Shown piece after piece: positions 54,501-62,788 of a stretch of DNA of 64,000 bases. The number at the start of each line of letters is the position of its first letter. The first letter of the stretch is position 1. The stretch comes from G965115915 sp965115915 (GTDB taxonomy: Bacteria > Pseudomonadota > Gammaproteobacteria > Eutrophobiales > Eutrophobiaceae): NCBI GenBank assembly GCA_965115915.1, contig OZ220483.1, positions 1,426,001 through 1,490,000 of the forward strand, written 5' to 3'. A program made the position numbers and the translations under genes. Below the pieces are notes generated by a model. It was not told where the DNA came from and ran no database searches. It worked only from the letters and a program-made list of their open reading frames with translations.

Positions 54501-55736
54501 ATGTCGACCGAGCCTGAAGCCCCACAACGCCGACCCAGCGTGACAGTACGCGTCGCCTCGATACCCATCGGTGGTGACCACCCCATCGTGGTCCAATCCA
54601 TGACCAACACAGATACCGCCGACTGCACCGCGACTGTCAAGCAAATCCAGCAGTTGGCCGCGCAGGGTTCCGAGCTGGTACGGATCACCGTCAACACCAC
54701 ACAGGCGGCCCGGCAGGTGGCACATATACGTGACCGCCTGGCCGCGCTGGGTTGCCAGGTACCTCTGATCGGCGACTTCCACTACAACGGCCACACACTG
54801 CTGACCCGTTACCCCGACTGCGCCGAGGCCCTGGCCAAATATCGGATCAATCCCGGCAATGTCGGCTTCGGACGCAAGCGTGACAGCCAATTCGCAACGA
54901 TGATCGAAACGGCTATCAAGTACCGTAAACCAGTACGCATTGGCGTCAACTGGGGCAGCCTGGACCAGGCCCTGTTGACCACACTGATGGACGAAAACAG
55001 CCGTTCCGAAACACCGCAAAGCGCCTCCACGGTAACACGCAAGGCACTGATCCTGTCCGCGCTGGAAAGTGCCAGGCACGCCGAGGCACTCGGGCTGCCA
55101 CACGATCAAATCATCCTGTCCTGCAAAGTCAGCGGCGTACAACAGCTTATCGCCGTTTACCACGAACTGGCCACGCAGTGTGACTACCCTCTGCATCTCG
55201 GCCTGACCGAGGCGGGGATGGGTTCCAAGGGGATAGTCGCCTCCAGTGCCGCGCTGGCAATACTGCTGCAGCAAGGCGTCGGTGACACCATCCGCATCTC
55301 TCTGACCCCCGAGCCCGGAGGCGATCGTTGCCAGGAGGTCATCGTGGCGCAGGAACTGCTGCAAACCATGGGGCTACGCTCCTTTACCCCACTGGTAACC
55401 GCCTGTCCCGGGTGTGGACGTACAACCAGTACCGTGTTTCAGGAACTGGCCGAAGAGATCCAGGCATACGTACGTAGCCAGATGCCGATCTGGCGCGAAC
55501 GCTACGAGGGTGTCGCCGATATGAGCCTGGCGGTAATGGGCTGCGTGGTCAATGGTCCGGGTGAAAGCAAACACGCCAATATCGGCATCAGTCTGCCCGG
55601 CACCGGTGAACAACCCAGTGCCCCGGTATTCATTGATGGGAAAAAGGCGACGACACTGCGTGGAGAACGCATAGCCGAAGAATTCAAGGCCATCGTCGCG
55701 GACTACGTTGAACAGCACTACAAAACCATCGACTGA
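54501..55736 (+). CDS. ispG: 4-hydroxy-3-methylbut-2-en-1-yl diphosphate synthase
   Basis: A 411-residue [4Fe-4S] enzyme, the penultimate step of the MEP isoprenoid pathway. VVQSMTNTDTADCTATV, LIGDFHYNGHTLL and RINPGNVGFGRKRD are at the N-terminal half. The cluster cysteines are in ACPGCGRT and GCVVNGPGE. ATG 54501 (MSTEPEAPQRR) is chosen because homology begins there. Its 3' end overlaps the dapB start. Confidence 0.96.
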   Translation: MSTEPEAPQRRPSVTVRVASIPIGGDHPIVVQSMTNTDTADCTATVKQIQQLAAQGSELVRITVNTTQAARQVAHIRDRLAALGCQVPLIGDFHYNGHTLLTRYPDCAEALAKYRINPGNVGFGRKRDSQFATMIETAIKYRKPVRIGVNWGSLDQALLTTLMDENSRSETPQSASTVTRKALILSALESARHAEALGLPHDQIILSCKVSGVQQLIAVYHELATQCDYPLHLGLTEAGMGSKGIVASSAALAILLQQGVGDTIRISLTPEPGGDRCQEVIVAQELLQTMGLRSFTPLVTACPGCGRTTSTVFQELAEEIQAYVRSQMPIWRERYEGVADMSLAVMGCVVNGPGESKHANIGISLPGTGEQPSAPVFIDGKKATTLRGERIAEEFKAIVADYVEQHYKTID

Positions 55737-56556
55737 GCCACCGTCGCTCAGTATCGGCATCTGTGGCGCAGCCGGACGCATGGGCAGGACTCTGATCGCG
55801 CTGTGTCAGCATACCCCGGGGGTAAAGCTGGGGGCTGCCATTGAAGCACCTGGCTCGGCCATGATCGGCAAGGATGCCGGGGAATTGGCTGGCATCGGCA
55901 AGCTGGGGGTCAGCGTCAGCGACACGCTGGACGCGGTCACCGAAGGTTTTACCGTGCTAATCAGTTTTACGCTGGCCGATGCACTGCCCTCGGTACTCAG
56001 CCAGTGCCAACAGCAATCCCGTCCGATAGTAATTGGCACCACCGGACTGGATGACGCACAGAAACAGCGTATCCAGCAAACCGCTCGGGACATTCCCATC
56101 GTCTTTGCCCCGAACATGAGCATCGGTGTGAATCTGTGTCTGGAAATACTCCGCGTCATTAGCCGCGTCATCGGCACAGACGCCGATATCGAGATTATCG
56201 AGGCACATCACCGTGGGAAAAAAGACGCGCCATCAGGCACCGCGCTGCACATGGGCGAGGTCATCGCAACCACCCTGGGTAGAGAACTGCGGCAGTGCGC
56301 AGTGTATGGCCGCCACAGCAGCAACGATACGCAACGCCAACGCGAAAGCATCGCTTTTTCCAGTATCCGAGCCGGAGATATCATTGGTGAACATACCGCG
56401 ATGTTCGCCTGCGCAGGCGAACGCATCGAGCTAAGCCATCGAGCCACATCCCGGGACGCCTTTGCCAGTGGTGCGCTGCGGGCCGCGCTGTGGCTGTCCA
56501 CACAGCCACCCGGGCTGTATGACATGCGCGATGTTCTGGGACTCAATCCTGGCTGA
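55708..56556 (+). CDS. dapB: 4-hydroxy-tetrahydrodipicolinate reductase
   Basis: A 282-residue NAD(P)H enzyme of lysine and diaminopimelate synthesis. The nucleotide site GAAGRMGR is at residues 20-27. TLADALPSVL, VIGTTGLDD and APNMSIGVN follow, and the catalytic stretch EAHHRGKKDAPSGTAL is intact. No ATG or GTG lies between the last upstream stop and the conserved domain. The only usual start is TTG 55708, which would overlap ispG by 29 bases. This is an unusual start and may need checking, although the protein itself is clearly complete. Confidence 0.93.
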   Translation: MNSTTKPSTEPPSLSIGICGAAGRMGRTLIALCQHTPGVKLGAAIEAPGSAMIGKDAGELAGIGKLGVSVSDTLDAVTEGFTVLISFTLADALPSVLSQCQQQSRPIVIGTTGLDDAQKQRIQQTARDIPIVFAPNMSIGVNLCLEILRVISRVIGTDADIEIIEAHHRGKKDAPSGTALHMGEVIATTLGRELRQCAVYGRHSSNDTQRQRESIAFSSIRAGDIIGEHTAMFACAGERIELSHRATSRDAFASGALRAALWLSTQPPGLYDMRDVLGLNPG

Positions 56557-56597
56557 ATCGACGACCGCACACGACACACCGTGCCACAGGCCGCATC

Positions 56598-57725
56598 TCA
56601 GTGCGTGCCGCCGGACATACCCTCAAAAAAGGAACGCACCCGGTCGATCCAGGAATGGCTCTGCGGACTGTGTTTCTTTCCGCTGCCGTGCAGACTCTCC
56701 TCAAATTGCCTGAGCAACGCCTTCTGCTCCTGACTGAGCCTGACCGGGGTCTCCACACAGACGTGACAAAACAGGTCTCCCTTGCCATTGCCACGTAGCG
56801 ACCTGACTCCCTTGTTATGCAGACGGAACACCTTCCCGGTCTGGGTCTCCGGAGGGATCTTCAGCTTGACCCGGCCATCCAGTGTGGGCACCTCACACTC
56901 TCCCCCCAGCGTGGCCAGCACGATACCGATCGGCATCTCACAGTGCAGATTCTCCCCTTCCCTGCTAAACAACGGATGCTCGCGTACCCGGATATGCACA
57001 AACAGGCTACCATTGGCACTAGCGCCTCCCGGACCCGACTCGCCCTCACCAGCAAGACGGATGCGTACACCATTATCCACCCCGGCGGGGATACGCACGG
57101 TGACAGTCTTGACATCACGCACGCGGCCCTGGCCATGACAGTTGGGACACGGATCCCTGATCGTCTTGCCTCGGCCACGGCAATGCGGACAGGTCTGCTG
57201 CACAGAAAAGAAACCCTGCTGCATACGCACCTGGCCCTGACCCCCACAGGCCGTACAAGAACTCGGGGAACTTCCTTTTTTTGCGCCGCTGCCACCACAG
57301 GTATGGCATGTCACATGCCTGGGGATATCCACATCCCGAGTGGTACCCGCCACCGCTTCCTCCAGACTAAGTTCCATCTCACACTGCAGATCGGCCCCGC
57401 GCCGGGCACGCTGACGGGTCTCGCCCAGTATGTCACCGAATACGCTTTCGAAGATGTCATTGATCCCGCCCGCTTGCTGGAAACCTGCCGCGCCCGCATC
57501 CCCGGCCGCATGGCCAAACTGATCGTAGACACCGCGTCGCTGTGCATCTGAAAGCACATCATAGGCTTCCTGTACCTCCTTGAATCGCTCCGCCGCCTGT
57601 TCCTGACCCGCGTTGCGGTCCGGATGAAACTTCATCGCCAAACGGCGATAAGCTTTTTTTATCTGCGCTTCATCCGCATCCCTGGGTACACCAAGCACCT
57701 CGTAGTAATCACGCTTTTGCACCAT
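56598..57725 (-). CDS. dnaJ: Chaperone protein DnaJ
   Basis: A 375-residue DnaK co-chaperone. The J-domain has HPD in FHPDRNAG, a Gly-rich linker with GGINDIFESVFGD follows, and four zinc-finger repeats are intact (CHTCGGSG, CTACGGQG, CPHCRGRG, CPNCHGQG). The C-terminal substrate domain follows. ATG 57725 (MVQKRDYYEV) is the start; a TTG one codon earlier is unlikely. It lies 28 bases after dnaK and ends 41 bases from the convergent dapB. Confidence 0.97.
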   Translation of the reverse strand: MVQKRDYYEVLGVPRDADEAQIKKAYRRLAMKFHPDRNAGQEQAAERFKEVQEAYDVLSDAQRRGVYDQFGHAAGDAGAAGFQQAGGINDIFESVFGDILGETRQRARRGADLQCEMELSLEEAVAGTTRDVDIPRHVTCHTCGGSGAKKGSSPSSCTACGGQGQVRMQQGFFSVQQTCPHCRGRGKTIRDPCPNCHGQGRVRDVKTVTVRIPAGVDNGVRIRLAGEGESGPGGASANGSLFVHIRVREHPLFSREGENLHCEMPIGIVLATLGGECEVPTLDGRVKLKIPPETQTGKVFRLHNKGVRSLRGNGKGDLFCHVCVETPVRLSQEQKALLRQFEESLHGSGKKHSPQSHSWIDRVRSFFEGMSGGTH

Positions 57726-57753
57726 CAAGCCACCATTGGTGTCATGCGCAACC

Positions 57754-59706
57754 TCAGCTACTCTTTTTACTGTCGTCTACTTCCTCAAACTCGGCATCCA
57801 CGACCTCACCATCCGCGCCATCCGCAGGCTGCCCGTTGTTGCTACCACCCGTACTCGATCCACCCGCCGCCCCCTGAGATTGCTGTGCCTGCTCGCTATA
57901 GACACGCTGTGCCAGATTGCCGCTCAATTCGCCAAGTTTGTCGGCACTCTCCTGTATACGCGCCTTGTCCTGCGACTTGATCGCCTCCTCCACCGCGGCG
58001 ATCGCTGCCTCGATGTCTTTGCGCTCCTGCTCCGGAACCTTGTCTCCCAGTTCCTTCAGGCTTTTCCGTGTCGCATGCGCGGTGCTTTCCGCAACGTTGG
58101 AGACCTCGACCAGTTCCTTGCGCTCATGGTCCTCGACAGCATGCGCCTCGGCATCCTTGACCATGCGCCGTATCTCCTCGTCGGACAAGCCACTGGACGC
58201 CTTGATGACGATGGATTGCTCCTTGCCAGTGGCCTTGTCCTTGGCCGACACATTCAAGATACCATTCGCATCAATATCAAAGGTCACCTCGATCTGTGGA
58301 ACACCACGCGGCGCCGGCGGAATATCCGAGAGGTCGAAACGCCCCAGCGACTTGTTGCCAGTAACCATCTCGCGTTCCCCCTGCAACACATGCACGGTCA
58401 CCGCAGTCTGATTATCATCCGCGGTACTGAATACCTGATTTGCCTTGGTCGGTATGGTAGTGTTCTTCTCGATCAGCCGCGTCATAACACCGCCAAGGGT
58501 CTCTATGCCCAGCGACAGCGGAGTCACATCCAGTAGCAGCACATCCTTGACATCACCGCCAAGCACACCACCCTGAATGGCCGCACCGATCGCTACCGCT
58601 TCATCCGGATTGACATCACGCCGCGCCTCCCTGCTGAAAAAACCCTGCACCGTCTCCTGCACCTTGGGCATCCGCGTCTGACCACCGACCAGGATAACAT
58701 CGCTAATCTCGTTGGTACCAAGGCCCGCGTCCGACAATGCGGTACGGCAAGGGTCCAGTGTGCGTTCTACCAGATCTTCCACCAGGGCTTCCAACTTGGA
58801 TCGGCTGAGCTTGATGTTCATGTGCTTTGGCCCACTGCTGTCGGCAGTGATGAACGGCAGATTGATATCCGTCTGCTGACTGGAGGAAAGCTCAATTTTG
58901 GCCTTTTCCGCGGCATCCTTGAGACGCTGTAGCGCCAGTGGGTCGGAATGCAGATCGATGCCCTGGTCTTTCTTGAATTCCTGGCACAGGTAATCAATGA
59001 TACGCATATCAAAATCCTCGCCTCCGAGGAAGGTATCACCATTGGTGGAAAGCACTTCGAACTGGTGTTCGCCATCCACCTCGGCGATCTCTATGATCGA
59101 GATGTCAAAGGTTCCACCGCCCAGATCATAGACCGCAATCTTCGCGTCCCCCTTGTTCTTGTCCATACCATAAGCCAGTGCCGCAGCAGTCGGCTCATTG
59201 ATAATGCGCCGTACATCAAGTCCGGCGATATGCCCGGCATCCTTGGTCGCCTGACGCTGGGAATCATTGAAGTAGGCCGGTACGGTAATCACCGCCTCAT
59301 TGACCTCGTTACCCAGATACTCCTCGGCAGTCTTCTTCATCTTCATCAGCACCCGGGCCGATATCTCGGGCGGAGCCAGCTTCTTGCCCTTGACATCCAC
59401 CCAGGCATCGCCGTTATCCGCCTTGACAATGCTGTAAGGCACCATCTTGATATCTTTTTGTACCACATCGTCCTCGTAGCGCCGCCCGATCAGGCGCTTG
59501 ATGGCAAACAGCGTATTTTTCGGATTGGTTACCGACTGTCTCTTGGCGGCATGCCCCACCAACACCTCATCCTCTTCGGTGTAGGCAATAACGGACGGGG
59601 TCGTACGTGCACCTTCGCTGTTTTCAATTACCCTGGGCGCATCCCCATCGAGTACCGCCACACAGGAATTTGTCGTGCCAAGATCAATACCGATTATTCT
59701 GGCCAT
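57754..59706 (-). CDS. dnaK: Chaperone protein DnaK (Hsp70)
   Basis: A 650-residue ATP-dependent chaperone. IIGIDLGTTNSCVAVLDG starts the nucleotide-binding domain and AVYDLGGGTFDISI is its phosphate motif. The interdomain linker DVLLLDVTPLSLG and a C-terminal lid end in GEVVDAEFEEVDD. A GGAG ribosome site precedes ATG 59706. It sits between grpE and dnaJ, with a 125-base upstream gap that may hold its own promoter. Confidence 0.98.
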   Translation of the reverse strand: MARIIGIDLGTTNSCVAVLDGDAPRVIENSEGARTTPSVIAYTEEDEVLVGHAAKRQSVTNPKNTLFAIKRLIGRRYEDDVVQKDIKMVPYSIVKADNGDAWVDVKGKKLAPPEISARVLMKMKKTAEEYLGNEVNEAVITVPAYFNDSQRQATKDAGHIAGLDVRRIINEPTAAALAYGMDKNKGDAKIAVYDLGGGTFDISIIEIAEVDGEHQFEVLSTNGDTFLGGEDFDMRIIDYLCQEFKKDQGIDLHSDPLALQRLKDAAEKAKIELSSSQQTDINLPFITADSSGPKHMNIKLSRSKLEALVEDLVERTLDPCRTALSDAGLGTNEISDVILVGGQTRMPKVQETVQGFFSREARRDVNPDEAVAIGAAIQGGVLGGDVKDVLLLDVTPLSLGIETLGGVMTRLIEKNTTIPTKANQVFSTADDNQTAVTVHVLQGEREMVTGNKSLGRFDLSDIPPAPRGVPQIEVTFDIDANGILNVSAKDKATGKEQSIVIKASSGLSDEEIRRMVKDAEAHAVEDHERKELVEVSNVAESTAHATRKSLKELGDKVPEQERKDIEAAIAAVEEAIKSQDKARIQESADKLGELSGNLAQRVYSEQAQQSQGAAGGSSTGGSNNGQPADGADGEVVDAEFEEVDDSKKSS

Positions 59707-59831
59707 TTTTATCTCCAAATATCTACTTGTACCGCGCTTCTTGATACCGTACAGACACAACAACAACAGGCACGCGCCACCTGCGATGTTTCACCATTCA
59801 TACTGCTAATCTGGCTCCAATTCCCTGATTG

Positions 59832-60545
59832 TCAAGGGGTACCGGACTCCGTGCCACCAGCCACCACCACCACCAGTGCCGGACGCACCAGACGACCATT
59901 GAGCACATAGCCTTTCTGAAATACAGAGACCACATGCCCCGGCTTGTCACCCTGCTCCGTCTTTATCGCCTGATGCCGCTCCGGGTCAAATTTGCTGTCC
60001 ATCGGATCTTCCTGCTCCACACCGAACTTGCGCATCACATCCAGCAATTGACGCATGGTCAGTTCCATGCCCTGCAACAACTCCACCGCCGCCTCATTCC
60101 CGCAACCGGCACCAATGCCCTGCTCCAGACTGTCCAGCACCGGCACCAACTCCCTGACAAAATCCTCCAGCGCGTACTTGTGCGCGTTTTCCACTTCTTT
60201 CTGCGTGCGTCTGCGTAGATTTTCAATCTCGGCACCAATGCGCAGCACCTTCTCCTGTGCCGCAGCGTGACGTTCCCGCTCCTTTTCCAAGGCCTGCTGC
60301 AAGGCCATGTATTCAGCCCCGGCAACGTCCCCGGCTGCCATGTCATCCGGCATGGCCGATACCCCAGCCTCTGCGGACTCCGGTTCCTGCCCCTGCCCAC
60401 TCACCGGGACAGCGTTCCCATCCACACCGGCAACAACCTGTGGCACATCGTCCTCGACGACGGACCTGTCCGAACTGTCCGCTGCGTCCGCGTCCACTCC
60501 ATCCGTGAACCCATCAGCCGTGGTCCGATCTTTTTCTTCCGTCAT
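59832..60545 (-). CDS. grpE: Nucleotide exchange factor GrpE
   Basis: A 237-residue DnaK exchange factor. A long acidic N-terminal region (Asp/Glu/Ala/Val-rich, to about residue 80) precedes the coiled coil and the beta domain. RIGAEIENLRRRTQKEVENA, VRELVPVLDSLEQGI and GYVLNGRLVRPALVVV are the family marks. ATG 60545 (MTEEKDRTTADG) is preferred to an upstream frame start that encodes Cys-rich filler. Confidence 0.95.
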   Translation of the reverse strand: MTEEKDRTTADGFTDGVDADAADSSDRSVVEDDVPQVVAGVDGNAVPVSGQGQEPESAEAGVSAMPDDMAAGDVAGAEYMALQQALEKERERHAAAQEKVLRIGAEIENLRRRTQKEVENAHKYALEDFVRELVPVLDSLEQGIGAGCGNEAAVELLQGMELTMRQLLDVMRKFGVEQEDPMDSKFDPERHQAIKTEQGDKPGHVVSVFQKGYVLNGRLVRPALVVVVAGGTESGTP

Positions 60546-60717
60546 CAAGCAATTCCCCCCACAACAGCGCCAGGAAGCGGCGCATTTGCCACCAATCCAA
60601 CCCTGCGGACAAGGCGCCTTCCTGCACAAAAAAACGTCATTTTGCAGCCCCCCGCGGGATAGCGGCGGAACTCACAGCCCACCCATTCCTCCGGTCTCTG
60701 ACAGAAACATATATGGG

Positions 60718-61779
60718 TCAACTTTCCATATTCAAGGAACGACTGAGCATTTCCGCCGTCACCTCGACAATCGGGATGATGCGTTCATACTCCATCCGGG
60801 TCGGCCCAATCACCCCAACCACACCCAGTGGCGCCTCATCCTTGCCATAAGGAGAACTGACCAGACTGCAATCATCCAGCGCATTGCAACCCGCCTCTTC
60901 GCCAATGAAGATAAACATTCCACGTGCATGTATAGCCTTTTCCAGCAATTGCAGGATATCGCGTTTCTGGTTGAAAGACTCAAACAGACGCCGCAGTTTT
61001 TCCACATCGCGCAGATCTTCCACGTTCATCAGATTCATCTGGCCTGAGAGCAACAACTGCTCGCCTGCGCTGCTGCGGCTCTCGACCATATCCTCCGCCA
61101 GATCGATAGCCTGACACATGAGCTTGTTCACATCCTGGCGCATTTGCTCCAATTCGCGGCGCAATTTACGGCCAAGCGCTTCCCAGTCCATGTCCTCCAA
61201 CAGCGAATTGATATGGTTCGATGCGCACTGCAACTCGGCAGCGGAAAACACCCGACTGGCATGCACAATGCGGTTCTGTATCTCCTGATCATTGGCGATC
61301 AGGATCACCAGTATCCGGTTTTCCGACAGCCCGACAAACTCTATGCGCCTGATCTTCACCGGGGGGCTACGCTGCACCATGATAACACCGGCAAAATTGG
61401 TGATGTTTGACAACAAATCGCCGACACCATCCAGCAGTTCCGACTCGGAGCCGCTACTCTCCCGTTCAAAGCCACGGATGATCTGCTCCTTCTCACTGCA
61501 ATCCAGCGATTTCCCCTGCATCAGCAGATCCACAAACAAACGATAACCTTTTGCCGTGGGAACACGCCCGGCGGAGGTATGCGGCGAACTCAGCAGCCCC
61601 ATGTCCTCCAGGTCAGCCATCACATTGCGCACCGTTGCCGGGCTGAGCTGCAGATCGGCGTCTTTTACCAACTTGCGCGAGCCTACCGGCTGTCCGTCAT
61701 TGATATAATGCCTGACCACTTCGCGAAACAGGACAATCCCGCGTTCAGTCAAATCCGGCATGTCTGACACAAAGCTCAT
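60718..61779 (-). CDS. hrcA: Heat-inducible transcription repressor HrcA
   Basis: A 353-residue repressor of class I heat-shock genes. The N-terminal winged helix (LSPATVRNVMADLEDMGLLS, SAGRVPTAKGYRLFVD) and the C-terminal GIYxGGEE-like region (FIFIGEEAGCNALDDCSLVSSPY) are present, ending with GVVGVIGPTRMEY. It is first in the hrcA-grpE-dnaK-dnaJ order. I found no CIRCE operator (TTAGCACTC-N9-GAGTGCTAA) upstream of hrcA, grpE or dnaK in this window, which is odd for a working HrcA circuit. Confidence 0.94.
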   Translation of the reverse strand: MSFVSDMPDLTERGIVLFREVVRHYINDGQPVGSRKLVKDADLQLSPATVRNVMADLEDMGLLSSPHTSAGRVPTAKGYRLFVDLLMQGKSLDCSEKEQIIRGFERESSGSESELLDGVGDLLSNITNFAGVIMVQRSPPVKIRRIEFVGLSENRILVILIANDQEIQNRIVHASRVFSAAELQCASNHINSLLEDMDWEALGRKLRRELEQMRQDVNKLMCQAIDLAEDMVESRSSAGEQLLLSGQMNLMNVEDLRDVEKLRRLFESFNQKRDILQLLEKAIHARGMFIFIGEEAGCNALDDCSLVSSPYGKDEAPLGVVGVIGPTRMEYERIIPIVEVTAEMLSRSLNMES

Positions 61780-61929
61780 GGTTTCACAATGCGAATGGAC
61801 AAGTCCTCAGGCAGGACCAAACCAACATCTGCAACCGTTATTATTACAAAAAACCGTTACAGACCGCTACCCGAAACACCCTCGGCAACTTGTTCACAGT
61901 CCGCTTTCCCTATATCGTAATGTGTACTT

Positions 61930-62787
61930 ATGTTCAAGCATATCGGCATCATCACCAATAAGGCAGTGTCGGAACTCGATTCAGTGCTGCGCCCGCTCGT
62001 CGACTTCCTGTTACAACGCGGCCACGAATTGACCCTGCCAGGCTTCTGTACCGAACTTGCCACGCGGACCGGGGTCCATGTCTCCCGCGATAACACGTCT
62101 TTCAAGCGTTGCGATCTGGCCATCGCCATCGGCGGTGACGGCACAATGCTGATGGCTTCGCACCTGCTCCACCCGGTGGATGTGCCACTACTGGGTATCA
62201 ATCTGGGACGCATCGGCTTTCTGGCCGACATCCCGGCCGAGACAATCACCGATGAACTTGGACCGATCCTGGAAGGAAAGTACGTAGAGGACGAGCGTTT
62301 TCTAATCGAAGGGACCGTATACAAACACAACCATCTGACACATACCACGCTCGCACTGAACGATCTGGTCATTCAGAAATGGAATACCGCCCGGCTGATG
62401 GAACTGGACACCTATGTAGACAAACGCTTTGTCCACACACACCGCTCCGATGGCATGATCGTCTCTACCCCGACCGGCTCTACCGCCTATTCATTGTCCG
62501 GCGGAGGGCCGATATTGCACCCGCAACTCAACGCCCTGCTACTGGTGCCAATCTGCCCGCATACCTTGAGCAACCGGCCAATCATGGTACACGGCGACAG
62601 CACTATCGAGGTGGCGCTCGGAGCCGGCAAGGGGCAGGCATGGCTAAGCGCGGATGGAGAACCAAGCGAGGCGGTCTCATCCGGCGACCGCGTATGCGTT
62701 ACCAAAAAAGGCGGTATTCGATTGATACACCCCACGCATTACGATCCATTCAGGATCCTGCGCGAAAAAATGCACTGGGGGCGCTAA
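61930..62787 (+). CDS. nadK: NAD kinase
   Basis: A 285-residue enzyme that phosphorylates NAD to NADP. The GGDGT motif is at IAIGGDGTMLMASH, the conserved NE/D position is LALNDLVIQ, and TPTGSTAYSLSGGGPILHP forms the nucleotide loop. LVPICPHTLSNRP is also conserved. It diverges from hrcA and is followed one base later by recN, the standard order in proteobacteria. Confidence 0.96.
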   Translation: MFKHIGIITNKAVSELDSVLRPLVDFLLQRGHELTLPGFCTELATRTGVHVSRDNTSFKRCDLAIAIGGDGTMLMASHLLHPVDVPLLGINLGRIGFLADIPAETITDELGPILEGKYVEDERFLIEGTVYKHNHLTHTTLALNDLVIQKWNTARLMELDTYVDKRFVHTHRSDGMIVSTPTGSTAYSLSGGGPILHPQLNALLLVPICPHTLSNRPIMVHGDSTIEVALGAGKGQAWLSADGEPSEAVSSGDRVCVTKKGGIRLIHPTHYDPFRILREKMHWGR

Positions 62788-62788
62788 G

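Noticed and set aside
59820..59836. A possible dnaK promoter with TTGACA overlapping the grpE stop codon
   Set aside because: The -35 is perfect on the minus strand but the best -10 at 17 bases (AGATTA) is poor; not enough to call.
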